Positions 45,701-55,486 of a DNA stretch of 64,000 nt are shown piece after piece. The notes under the pieces were generated by a model. The model searched no databases, was not told the DNA's origin, and saw only the letters and a program-made list of their open reading frames with translations. The DNA comes from Trichobilharzia regenti (Eukaryota > Platyhelminthes > Trematoda > Strigeidida > Schistosomatidae). The position numbers and the translations under genes were made by a program. Within the stretch, counting starts at the first letter, position 1, and each line of letters opens with the position of its first letter. The DNA lies in assembly GCA_944472135.2 (NCBI GenBank), contig OX235262.1:39359804-39423803 (forward strand), given 5' to 3'.

Positions 45701-46896
45701 ATGCCTGGGTCAAAGAAGGGACAGAGCGCCTTGGATGCAAACATGAAAGTAAGTCATGGTGACTTGTCTGTTACTTGTAACGATGTGTCTGATGTTAAGC
45801 ATGACATGGTTGATGTTACTGTTTCGCCGTTCAGGGATAATAGGAACATCAAACTCCCTAAATTTGAACCACGATGTTTCGATGGAAACCCGGCTGATTA
45901 TTTACAATTTGTAAAGGAGTTTGAGATCATGTTGAGTAGTTTTCTATTAAGTGATGAATTGAAATTGATGTATTTGATGAGGTATTGCACTGGAGATGCT
46001 TCAAGAGCTATACAGTGCTGTAAGCTCATGCCCCCTAATGAGGGATGCTCTGAGGCTATGAGCATATTACGTCAAAGGTTTGGAAGACCTTCAATGATTG
46101 TAAGGAACGTATACGAAGCTGTCAAAGGTAACGGCAGTCAACTTCAAGATGACTCCAAGGCACTTACTGAGTTTTTAGATAATCTAATATCTTATAAGAA
46201 TACCTTGATTTCGATGAATTGCATGAGTGACCCCAACTCGAGTTTTATACTAGAAGAAATAGCGAGACGCATACCCTTTCGACTGCAAAGGAAGTGGGTG
46301 ATGATAAGCTCTCATATAGAGGAGGAGGGTATCGAGCCAAAATTTGATGATATCCTGAAACTAGTAAAAGATAGTGTCAATCAATTGATGAGCAAGTTTG
46401 CCAGTATATTGAATCTCACCCCTAGAATAGAGCAGTGTGAGGGTAAAACGCAATCATTGATGACGAATAAGCCTCAGAGAGGTGGATATCGAGAAGGCTC
46501 CATGATGTCTAGTAATGCATATAGACCTAGTGAGTGTAACAGGTTTCGTAGTACATCCTCAACAGATAAGTTACAAGGTGGAAGAAAAACACGGTTGTGT
46601 TTTACACGTTTTCAAGAGGTGCATACACAAGTGAACTGTGAACCGGTGAGCAAGTTCAGTGATAAGCTAAATGTAAACTCCAGGCCTGACTCCGAATTGT
46701 GTGACGATAACGGTGTGGTGAAGAAGTCTGTAGTTGCAACTGGTAAGCCATTGTTGAATAGAGTGTCACAGAATAGAGTTGCTGCTTCAGAGTGCAGTTC
46801 TGACCCTACAAGTTTACAAGGTATTACTAGTCAGAGTGAACTTGTAAAAGAATTTACGATTTGCGAGGAGGAACCAAAATTGTCTACATCTGTCAT
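45701..46896 (+). CDS. Element A gag-like frame, N-terminal piece
   Basis: About 398 codons from ATG 45701 to the insertion of element B. The first 250 residues resemble BEL/Pao gag: PKFEPRCFDGNPADYLQFVK is the conserved capsid-like motif, followed by MYLMRYCTGDASRAIQ. At about residue 300 there is a degenerate zinc knuckle (RLCFTRFQEVHTQVNC, second Cys replaced by Arg). After that the sequence departs from element B. The frame resumes at 57947 beyond element B; read alone it runs 8 codons into the LTR of B and stops at 46915. Confidence 0.85.
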
Positions 46897-47255
46897 TGTC
46901 AGTCACGTCTCGTAAACCGTTAATGCCCAGCTGTTGCTACGCTCGGGCTCACGCTGTTCCTTGAAGTTTTTCAGAAACGCTTAGTAATAACGGACGCAAA
47001 ACCCAAAACAACGATTGGCGATCCCAGAATTCTTTATTGTAACACCAACATATAAAAAATAATTCCGCTAAGGTCTGTGAACAAATATTACAATAATAAA
47101 TCACAATTTTACTTCTGACGGTTTACTGCTGACTTCTTTCTGAACAGCGACCGATGAGACGATGACTGTCGTATTGATGCCTCCGCGAAAATTGGGGAAG
47201 TTGGTTTTGAGCAAACAACCGTGAATTGATCGTTCAATCTTCAACTGCATTGACA
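46897..47255 (-). repeat. Element B 3' LTR
   Basis: 359 bp, reverse orientation, TGTCA...TGACA ends. Same subtype as the LTRs of A. Confidence 0.93.
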
Positions 47256-47292
47256 CTCCCCACCAAAAAAGGGATCCATCCCTTTTTTTCTT
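47256..47292 (-). repeat. Polypurine tract and adjoining palindrome of element B
   Basis: Read on the minus strand: AAAAAGGGATGGATCCCTTTTTT followed by GGTGGGGAG directly before the LTR. The purine run GGTGGGGAG is the likely second-strand primer, and a hairpin of 10-11 bp arms sits next to it. The same arrangement precedes the 3' LTRs of A and C. Confidence 0.7.
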
Positions 47293-47950
47293 CACGACCA
47301 ATACACGTTGACTTGGATGCCATTGCGAGAACCTGGGTCACATGGACAGAGCTGAAATGGAAAACAAACAGAAAAGCCAACACACCACAAGCATACTCAC
47401 AGCACAATCTCACACATCAATGACGACCTGCGCCTTCCAGTTAAACTCATCCTCTTGCAACACAATCGCCACTTGCTAGAATGACTCTTGCAGAATGCAA
47501 CGTGACCATGGCAGCACCTCACGATACTCTACGCTCATCCTCTTATCTACTCACTACCAATTACCACTGCAATCGCTTGTCACTCATTCTGCCTCAGTTC
47601 TAGTAACGGTGACGTATGCGAGCCTCAGTCGTTTACACTCTTTCTCCCGGCGTGTGGGACCGCAGCTAACAATTATCTCCGTGTGCATTTCATTCTCAGC
47701 AATAGCCTAGCCTCCCCGGCGTATACGACCCATCTGCTGTCCTTAACATCAATCAATTCATTCACGGATGTAGAAGACTCGAAACAACTTCAGAAGTAAT
47801 CACGACGAAAATTTTAACAAAATTATGCAATAAAACAAGGTACGAAAACAACGAGTAAACACAATGAATCCAAAAAACACCAATTGATATGACACACCAC
47901 ACGTATATACAAACAGTACACACAAACTCGCGGATCATGTCTTGATGGAA

Positions 47951-48394
47951 TTCCTTTGAAGAATTGCAGGACTTACACCAGTACGCCTACAACCCTTCAC
48001 AGGTTGACGATTGTAAGTTGTGGAATGTCCGGACACAAACAAGATTAACCAACAATTACAATAATTGGAACTCACACAATTATTTAACACAAACATATGT
48101 ACAATCAACACATCAAATGTTGTGGATTCTGGCACGACAAACTACCCTTGAAGAACTGTAGGACTTACAGCAGTACGCCTACATTCCTTCTCAGGTTGAT
48201 GATCCAAGTGGAAGTCGTCCGGACACAAACAGAATTACCAACAGCTAGATGACAGATGATATCAATTCAGTATATACAATATGAACATATGTACAAAATC
48301 ACACACCAAGCACATTGGACTGCTCATTGATGCGCTACCCTTTGAAGAATTGTAGGACTTACAGCAGTACGCCTACAACCCTTCTCAGGTTGAC
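47951..48394 (-). repeat. Three ~193-bp tandem units in the 3' UTR of element B
   Basis: A conserved core of about 50 bp ('CAACCTG.GAAGG.TG.AGGCGTACT') recurs near 47956-48006, 48149-48203 and 48343-48394. The spacers between cores are less similar. Confidence 0.85.
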
Positions 48395-48397
48395 GCT

Positions 48398-51166
48398 CTA
48401 GGTTGGAAAATCGTCTAGTGTTTCATCCTCCGACTCTCGACTCTCAGCACCTTCCAGTAGACACAGTTTTCTAATATCTCGCACCAACATTCCACAACTT
48501 GTTCTCACCTCAACCGTCCTCACCAATCCATCACCACTACAGATTAGCCTTACTACCACTCCCAAAGGCCACCTACCTGTGGCACATTTATCTGCTACTA
48601 ATACTATGTCACCAACCTTTAAGTTTCGGCACAACTTTTTCCACTTGTCTCTGGTTTGCAGTGTTAGAACATACTCCTTTAACCATCTTTTCCAAAATAT
48701 ATCTTTCATGTGCCTGGCTTGTTTCCATCTTTTAATCGTAGGTATTCCTTCCCCGCTTGAGTCCTCTATGCCAGGGTTGCCTCTCAATAACAATAATTTA
48801 TTTGGGGTTAACACATCAAAATCCTTGACGTCGTCCCTCACAGGTGATAACGGCCGGTCATTTAATATTCGTTCAGCTTCACAAAAAAATGTCTCCAGCG
48901 TTTCGTCATTCAAACTCTGGTTTTTAATTATGGAGCTTAAAATACGCTTGATAATTCCTATAAGTCTTTCCCATAGCCCACCTCTATGGCTGGCATGTGG
49001 TGGGTTGAAGTGCCACTCGATGTTCCTTTTCAGTAACTCTTCCTGAACTCTCGTTTGGGGACCTTCGAAGTACTCTTTAAGCTCGGCGTGACAGCCAACA
49101 AAATTAGTCCCTCTGTCGCTGAACATCATCTTCGGTACACCCCGGCGATTTATAAATCTATGTAATGCTAGCACGAATGAATCAGTAGTTAGCGAATGAA
49201 CCATCTCAATATGCACAGCTCTCATTTTCAAACAGGTGAATAAACAGCCATATCTTTTACATAGGGTTCTGCCTCTCTTCACTACAAAAGGTCCGAACAA
49301 ATCCACCCCAACGTACTCAAATGGATAATTCCCTTCAGAAGCTTGCCACGCTGGGAGTGGTGCCATCATCTGCTGTACTGGACGAGCATTTCGGAGTTTA
49401 CATTCCATGCACTTATCAATTATTTTACGGACAGCGGTACCTCCCTTCACTATCCAGAACTTACATCGAATACTTGATAGTACTTGCGAAGTACCCAAAT
49501 GACCTTCAAGAACATGGTAGTGTCTTATAATGAGATCAGTGACTGGATGGTAGCAAGGTAATAAAGCCGGATGACGGGTCTCATATGACGATTCTAACAT
49601 TTGTAGACGTCCACCAACTCTAGCGATCCCTTCGGAAACTATCGGAGATAATCTATCTAACCGCACCTTGAAATCTGCGAAATCGGGACTATCCTCCTTG
49701 GCAATCTCACCCCACGCTTCCCACTGAGCAGCCCTCAAAATCGCTAACTCTGCATTTCTAATATCTTCGACTCTCAAAGGCCCCACATTCATATTTTCGT
49801 ATCCCGCAAGATGCATGACCTTTAAATACGTAACATATCGTGTCAACCACGCAACAGCTTTCAGTAGTTTGTACCAAGAAGAATAATATTTAAAAAGTGG
49901 ATGTAAACCTGAATGTCTTTCTTGAGTAGATGTTAAACTGACACTTGTCTTCAACTCCAAGGCACACTCGTTTATCGGTGGTTCATCTTCTCTACGAGGC
50001 CACATACTATCAGCCCTTAGCAAGAACTCTGGACCTTTCCACCACTTATTTTTAACCACATTCATATCAATAACTCCTCGCGAGGCTAGATCAGCTGGAT
50101 TTTTTCCAGACGGTACGTACCTCCACTGCTCAACAGTTGTTAGTTCACGAATTTGAGATACTCTGTTAGCTACAAAACATGCATATCTTGCTGACTCGTT
50201 GCGTATATAATATATCACAGACATCGAATCAGTCCAAAACGTTACGGGATGCTTGGGGTAATCCAACTCTTTACACACCGTTGTGAATAACTGCGCAGCT
50301 AGTAAGGCTGCATTAAGTTCTAATCTCGGAATCGAAACCGTCTTTAGAGGTGCAACTCTAGATTTACCCATCACCAGGCTAACATCTATATCATTCCTTA
50401 AGGTGGTTCTGATGTATACGGCTGCACCAAATCCAACCTCAGAGGCATCAGAAAAAACATGGAAGTCAATTATATCATGATTTCTCGACGGCTTAAGTGG
50501 ACGTGAGACGGAATGTAGATTCAGCATTCTTAAACTGTTAACCCACCCCTTCCACTCTTCTCTCTGCCTCTCACTTAATGGTTCATCCCACTGTAACCCT
50601 TTCCTGCATGTCTCTTGAAATAACCTCCTAGCCGGAAGTAGATAAGGTGCTACTAATCCAAGTGGGTCAAACACGGACGACAACACAGAGAGCACACCTC
50701 TCCGAGTAACTGGCTTATCAATATCACCAACACTAAATCCAAAGGTATCAGAGTTCACATCCCATCGCATACCTAATGTGCGTTCAACTGGTAGAGTATC
50801 AACAGGCAAATCTCGTACGGTAGGTGCTCTGTCTTCTGGATCTATATGCTTCAAAACGTCTAGGCTGTTCGAGACCCACTTAGTTAGACGAAAGCCGGCC
50901 TTAGCTAACACTTCAGTGATGCTTGTTGCAAATCTAACTGCAGACTTATCATCATCGAAGGAGGCTAAACAATCATCCACGTAGAAGCAACAATCTATGA
51001 CGTCCAGCAAATCATTAGAACCAAATGTGGACACTGCCTTTCGTAGAGCAAAATTAGCACAAAACGGGGAGGACGTGGCACCAAATGGATGCACTGTCAT
51101 CCTATATTCTGACACCTTACCACAAGGACCGTCATCAAACCACAAAACCTCAAGTGATCTCTGTCA
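48398..51166 (-). CDS. Element B pol, C-terminal part: RT palm, RNase H, integrase
   Basis: Open to the point where element C is inserted. From the N-terminus: RT with YVDDC catalytic motif (residues about 54-58 of the piece that starts at 51145); RNase H with FSDASEVGFGAAVY, IPRLELNAALLAA and FWTDSMSVIYYI; an integrase zinc-binding region with HHYHVLEGHLG-like and CMEC; the integrase core with GVDLFGPF, SDRGTNFVG and HRGGLWERLIG supplying the D, D and E; and a DUF5641-type C-terminus (VGDIVLVAD, GRWPLGVVV) before the stop at 48398. The end reads LDDFPT. No internal stops, so the element is fairly young. The first base pairs of the domain lie at 55487-56800. Confidence 0.92.
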
Positions 51167-51171
51167 CTCTC

Positions 51172-51491
51172 TGTCAATGGAGTTGAAGATTGAACGATCA
51201 ATTCTTGGTTGTTTGCTCAAAATCAACTTCCCCAATTTTCGCCGAGGCATCAATACGACAGTCATCGTCTCATCGGTCGCTGTTCAGAAAGAAGAGTGAA
51301 ACATCGTCAGAAACCTTAGTTCGCTTATTCCTTTTACATGTTGGTGTAACAATAAACAAATCTCAAGCGGCAGATCGGTGTTTTGGTTTTTTCGTCCGTT
51401 ATAACTGAGCGTTTCCGAAATCATCGAAGAACAGCGTGAGCCCGAGCGTAGCGAGAGCTGGGCATTAACGGTTTATGAGACGTGATTGACA
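51172..51491 (+). repeat. Element C 5' LTR
   Basis: Begins TGTCAATGGAG and ends GTGATTGACA. AATAAA is present in 'GTAACAATAAACAAATC'. Shorter than the A/B LTRs after the 'AGAAAGAAG' point. It differs from its 3' partner by only a few substitutions. Confidence 0.93.
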
Positions 51492-51636
51492 GTTTCTGAC
51501 GATAGAAACAGATTCTGGCGGATTCAGACAGTTGGTGAAAGTTTGGATAGTTACCGTTCATCTTTCCTGGTGCCGGTCAAGTCCTCTTTGAACAAGCAAT
51601 ATCTGGAACCATTTTGGAATTGAGTCAAGTTCAACA

Positions 51637-52117
51637 ATGCCTGGGTCAAAGAAGGGACAGAGCGCCTTGGATGCAAACATGAAAGTAAGTCATGGTGACT
51701 TGTCTGTTACTTCTAACGATGTGTCTGATGTTAAGTATGACATGGTTGATGTTACTGTTTCGCCGTTCAGGGATAATAGGAACATCAAACTCCCTAAATT
51801 TGAACCACGATGTTTCGATGGAAACCCGGCCGATTATTTACAATTTGTAAAGGAGTTTGAGATCATGTTGAGTGGTTTTTTATTAAATGATGAATTGAAA
51901 TTGATGTATTTGATGAGGTATTGCACTGGAGATGCTTCAAGAGCCATACAGTGCTGTAAGTTTATGAAGCCAAAAGAGGGCTACTACGAGGCTATGAGCA
52001 TATTACGTCAAATGTTTGGAAGACCTTCTATGATTGCAGGGAAATTATTCGAGGCTGTTAAGGGTAATGGTGGTCAATTACAGGATGACTCCCAGGCACT
52101 TACTGAGTTTTTAGATA
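51637..52117 (+). CDS. Element C gag-like frame, N-terminal piece
   Basis: Same start and capsid-like motif as A (CFDGNPADYLQF, MYLMRYCTGDASRAIQ), with several substitutions such as KFMKPKEGYYEAMS. Interrupted by the CR1 insertion; read alone it stops at 52137. Continues at 52544. Confidence 0.85.
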
Positions 52118-52543
52118 TCTGTATTACATTCATGTGATGTCTGGGTTTTTTGTTAATGCGAAGACAATATTTCTATATCTCTTTATGTGCTACACAAACT
52201 GACTTTATAGCAGACTGTTCCGACTGACTCTAATGTTAGAAAGAACAACCAAACTGTAAGTCCATTATACATCAAATTATGTGTAATTTATATAATAACT
52301 TATCCATGCCTGTACAATAGGTATGTTCCCGCATGAACAGGAAGGAATATATTATTATTATTAAAACAATATTTATGCATGCCTATACAATTGGTGTACC
52401 CTACATAGCTAGGGAAAAAATGTACTTTATTATATTATCTTTACTAAATATGCTTATTAATATTATGTGTAAATTATCGAATTGATGATGCCTGTAAACT
52501 GGCGTCCCTCATGTAAAAAATGAGAATATATATTATTATTATT
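52118..52543 (+). mobile_element. 5'-truncated CR1-like LINE 3' end inside element C
   Basis: About 426 bp ending in an ATT run (52530-52543). It matches the 3' end of the LINE at 60753-64000 in reverse complement: 'GGGTTTTTTGTTAATGCGAAGACAATATT', 'TCCATGCCTGTA', and 'GATGATGCCTGTAAACTGGCGTC'. Against element A's undisturbed 'TTTAGATAATCTAATATC' the break is clear, though no certain target duplication was found. Confidence 0.88.
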
Positions 52544-54019
52544 AATCAAATAACTTATAAGAATACCTTGATTTCGATGAATTGCATGAGTGACCCCAAC
52601 TCGAGTTTTATACTAGAAGAAATAGCGAGACGCATACCCTTTCGACTGCAAAGGAAGTGGGTGATGATAAGCTCTCATATAGAGGAGGAGGGTATCGAGC
52701 CAAAATTTGATGATATCCTGAAACTAGTAAAAGATAGTGTCAATCAATTGATGAGCAAGTTTGCCAGTATATTGAATCTCACCCCTAGAATAGAGCAGTG
52801 TGAGGGTAAAACGCAATCATTGATGACGAATAAGCCTCAGAGAGGTGGATATCGAGAAGGCTCCATGATGTCTAGTAATGCATATAGACCTAGTGAGTGT
52901 AACAGGTTTCGTAGTACATCCTCAACAGATAAGTTACAAGGTGGAAGAAAAACACGGTTGTGTTTTACACGTTTTCAAGAGGTGCATACACAAGTGAACT
53001 GTGAACCGGTGAGCAAGTTCAGTGATAAGCTAAATGTAAACTCCAGGCCTGACTCCGAATTGTGTGACGATAACGGTGTGGTGAAGAAGTCTGTAGTTGC
53101 AACTGGTAAGCCATTGTTGAATAGAGTGTCACAGAATAGAGTTGCTGCTTCAGAGTGCAGTTCTGACCCTACAAGTTTACAAGGTATTACTAGTCAGAGT
53201 GAACTTGTAAAAGAATTTACGAATTGCGAGGAGGAACCAAAATTGTCTACTTCTGTTATTAAAGAATTTGAAATTGATGAAGTTGACGGTAAAGTGAATA
53301 TTCGTGATAATGATCATGATACTTCACTGTTGTCTTTGGTTGATCATGATGAGATGAGGGATATGCCTACTACTGCTAAGTTAAATAAAGTTTCTGTACA
53401 ACTACAACGTGAAGTAGAATTGAACGCAGATGCAGTTCCAAAAGGTGTGCATACTTGTGAGACAGTCAGTGTAATTGATCAGCATGTAGCCCACCTATCA
53501 TCAGATGCTAGTGCTAAACCCGAACTAGTAGTGAAAGACAGCAGTGGTGGTAATCTTGCAGTTGGACAAATTTCTGAGAGCCGAACAAGAACAGCTTCTG
53601 ATCCACCACTAGGTTCATCACCTTGTGTCACTCAGTCATCGCTGGTGCTGTCATCCACAATGAAACAGACACCCATCAACTCAAGTATCTTGTCCAATGA
53701 CTATGGTAGTATCAGTTCGTTTGAAAGGACGAATATCAATGGTCAGTTTAGTGTGGATAAGCCAAGTGTAAACGAGAGAGTAATCGTTAAATTGACTTGC
53801 ACGAATAAAGGCATTTCTAGTTTCAAGTTACTATTTGAATGTTATTATCTTTGGTGTAAATTACTCTGTTTCTATACTTGGTTGATGAGATATGTCGTGT
53901 GCTTGTTGGTCATCTATATTCTACGATACAATGACATGGGCGTGTTGCCGTTCAGATTTGAGGATATAGCTGATAGAAGGAAGTCAGCAAATGAACTCTG
54001 CGACGATTTTCCAACCTAG
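52544..54019 (+). CDS. Element C frame, C-terminal piece (gag end, novel region, pol remnant)
   Basis: About 490 codons. Begins in gag (KNTLISMNCMSDPNSS), passes the degenerate zinc knuckle, then about 250 residues rich in Asp, Glu and Ser unlike any pol domain. It ends with about 75 residues that align to the stretch of B's pol between RNase H and integrase (FECYYLWCKLL against FKYYSSWYKLL; VLPFRFEDIADRR against VGPLRVEDIRNAE), finishing with the same DDFPT terminus. A strongly hydrophobic run of about 30 residues lies in this remnant. The protease, RT, RNase H and integrase are missing. Function unknown. Confidence 0.82.
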   Translation, partial: NQITYKNTLISMNCMSDPNSSFILEEIARRIPFRLQRKWVMISSHIEEEGIEPKFDDILKLVKDSVNQLMSKFASILNLTPRIEQCEGKTQSLMTNKPQRGGYREGSMMSSNAYRPSECNRFRSTSSTDKLQGGRKTRLCFTRFQEVHTQVNCEPVSKFSDKLNVNSRPDSELCDDNGVVKKSVVATGKPLLNRVSQNRVAASECSSDPTSLQGITSQSELVKEFTNCEEEPKLSTSVIKEFEIDEVDGKVNIRDNDHDTSLLSLVDHDEMRDMPTTAKLNKVSVQLQREVELNADAVPKGVHTCETVSVIDQHVAHLSSDASAKPELVVKDSSGGNLAVGQISESRTRTASDPPLGSSPCVTQSSLVLSSTMKQTPINSSILSNDYGSISSFERTNINGQFSVDKPSVNERVIVKLTCTNKGISSFKLLFECYYLWCKLLCFYTWLMRYVVCLLVIYILRYNDMGVLPFRFEDIADRRKSANELCDDFPT

Positions 54020-54021
54020 GG

Positions 54022-54475
54022 CGTCAACCTGGGAAGGGTTGTAGGCGTACTGCTGTAAGTCCTACAGTTCTTCAAAGGGTAGCGCATCAATGAGCAGGCC
54101 AATGTGCTTGGTGTGTGATTTTGTACATATGTTCATATTGTATATACTGAATTGATATCATCTTTCATCTGTCTGTTGATAATTTTGTTTGTGTACGGAC
54201 GTCTTCCACTTGTATCATCAACCTGAGAAGGAATGTAGGCGTACTGCTGTAAGTCCTACAGTTCTTCAGGGGTAGTTTGTCGTGCCAGAATCCACAACAT
54301 TTGATGTGTTGATTGTACATATGTTTGTGTTAAATAATTGTGTGAGTTCCAATCGATGTAATTGTTGGTTAATCTTGTGTGTGTCCGGACATTCCACAAA
54401 TTACAATCGTCAACCTGTGAAGGGTTGCAGGCGTACTGGTGTAAGTCCTGCAATTCTTCAAAATAATTCCACCAA
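54022..54475 (+). repeat. Three ~193-bp tandem units in the 3' UTR of element C
   Basis: Cores begin at about 54022, 54217 and 54409 (spacing 195 and 192 bp), each with 'CAACCTG.GAAGG' and 'GGCGTACTG.TGTAAGTCCT'. Confidence 0.88.
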
Positions 54476-55128
54476 GACATGATCCGCGAGGTTATTTGTA
54501 CTGTTTGTATATACGTGTGGTGTGTCATATCAATTGGTGTTTTTGGATTCATTGTGTTTACTCGTTGTTTTCGTGCCTTGTTTTCATTGCATAATTTTGT
54601 TAAAATTTTCGTCGTGATTTCTTCTGAAGTTGTTTCGAGTCTTCTACATCCGTGAATGAATTGATTGATGTTAGAGACAGCAGATGGGTCGTATACGCCG
54701 AGGAGGCTAGGCTATTGCTGAGAATGACATGCACACGGAGATAATTGTTGGCTGCTATCCCACACGCCGGGGAGCAAGATTGTAGACGACTGAGGCTCGC
54801 ATACGTCACCATTACTAGAACTGAGGCAGAATGAGTGACAAGCGATTGCAGTGGTAATTGGTAGTGAGTAGATAAGAGGATGAGCGCAGAGTATCGTGAG
54901 GTGCTGCCATGGTCACGTTGCATTCTGCAAGAGTCATTCTAGCAAGCGGCGATTGTGTTGCAAGAGGGTGAGTTTAACTGGAGGCGCAGGTCGTCATTGA
55001 TGTGTGCGATTGTGCTGTGAGTATGCTTGCGGTGTGTTGGCTTTTCTGTTTGTTTTCCATTTCAGCTCTGTCCATGTGACCCAGGTTCTCGCAATGGCAT
55101 CCAAGTCAACGTGTATTGGTCGTGAAGA

Positions 55129-55161
55129 AAAAAAGGGATGGATCCCTTTTTTGGTGGGGAG
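55129..55161 (+). repeat. Palindrome and polypurine tract of element C
   Basis: Arms at 55129-55139 and 55142-55152 (11 bp, two-base loop GG), then GGTGGGGAG immediately before the 3' LTR. Confidence 0.75.
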
Positions 55162-55481
55162 TGTCAATGCAGTTGAAGATTGAACGATCAATTCTTGGTT
55201 GTTTGCTCAAAATCAACTTCCCCAATTTTCGCCGAGGCATCAATACGACAGTCATCGTCTCATCGGTCGCTGTTCAGAAAGAAGAGTGAAACATCGTCAG
55301 AAACCTTAGTTCGCTTATTCCTTTTACATGTTGGTGTAACAATAAACAAATCTCAAGCGGCAGATCGGTGTTTTGGTTTTTTCGTCCGTTATAACTAAGC
55401 GTTTCCGAAATCTTCGAAGAACAGCGTGGGCCCGAGCGTAGCGAGAGCTGGGCATTAACGGTTTATGAGACGTGATTGACA
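55162..55481 (+). repeat. Element C 3' LTR
   Basis: 320 bp. Nearly identical to the 5' LTR, with a few substitutions (for example TGCAG against TGGAG near the start), so C is young. Confidence 0.93.
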
Positions 55482-55486
55482 CTCTC

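Larger units (their letters stand above)
51172..55481 (+). mobile_element. Element C: non-autonomous BEL/Pao retrotransposon inserted in B
   Basis: 320-bp LTRs at 51172-51491 and 55162-55481, identical in length, and target duplication CTCTC at 51167-51171 and 55482-55486. The insertion lies in the RT coding region of B, a few codons before the YVDD block. Own length about 3.9 kb without the CR1 fragment. Same coding plan as A, but the LTRs belong to a different subtype (the R/U5 half differs). Confidence 0.94.

Noticed and set aside
48499..50480. Plus-strand frames across the pol region of element B
   Set aside because: Shadows of the intact minus-strand RNase H/integrase frame, with no family similarity of their own.
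51145..51171. A true N-terminus for the pol frame at the first ATG (51145)
   Set aside because: The frame is open further upstream to the C insertion, and the RT domain continues on the other side at 55487. The ATG is internal.
53820..53930. Hydrophobic segment of element C as an envelope gene
   Set aside because: It aligns to the pol linker of element B, has no signal peptide, cleavage site or ectodomain, and is in frame with gag. Envelope origin is not supported.
54022..54475. CRISPR-like array
   Set aside because: Only three units of about 193 bp in a eukaryotic retrotransposon UTR, with no short regular repeats and no cas genes.
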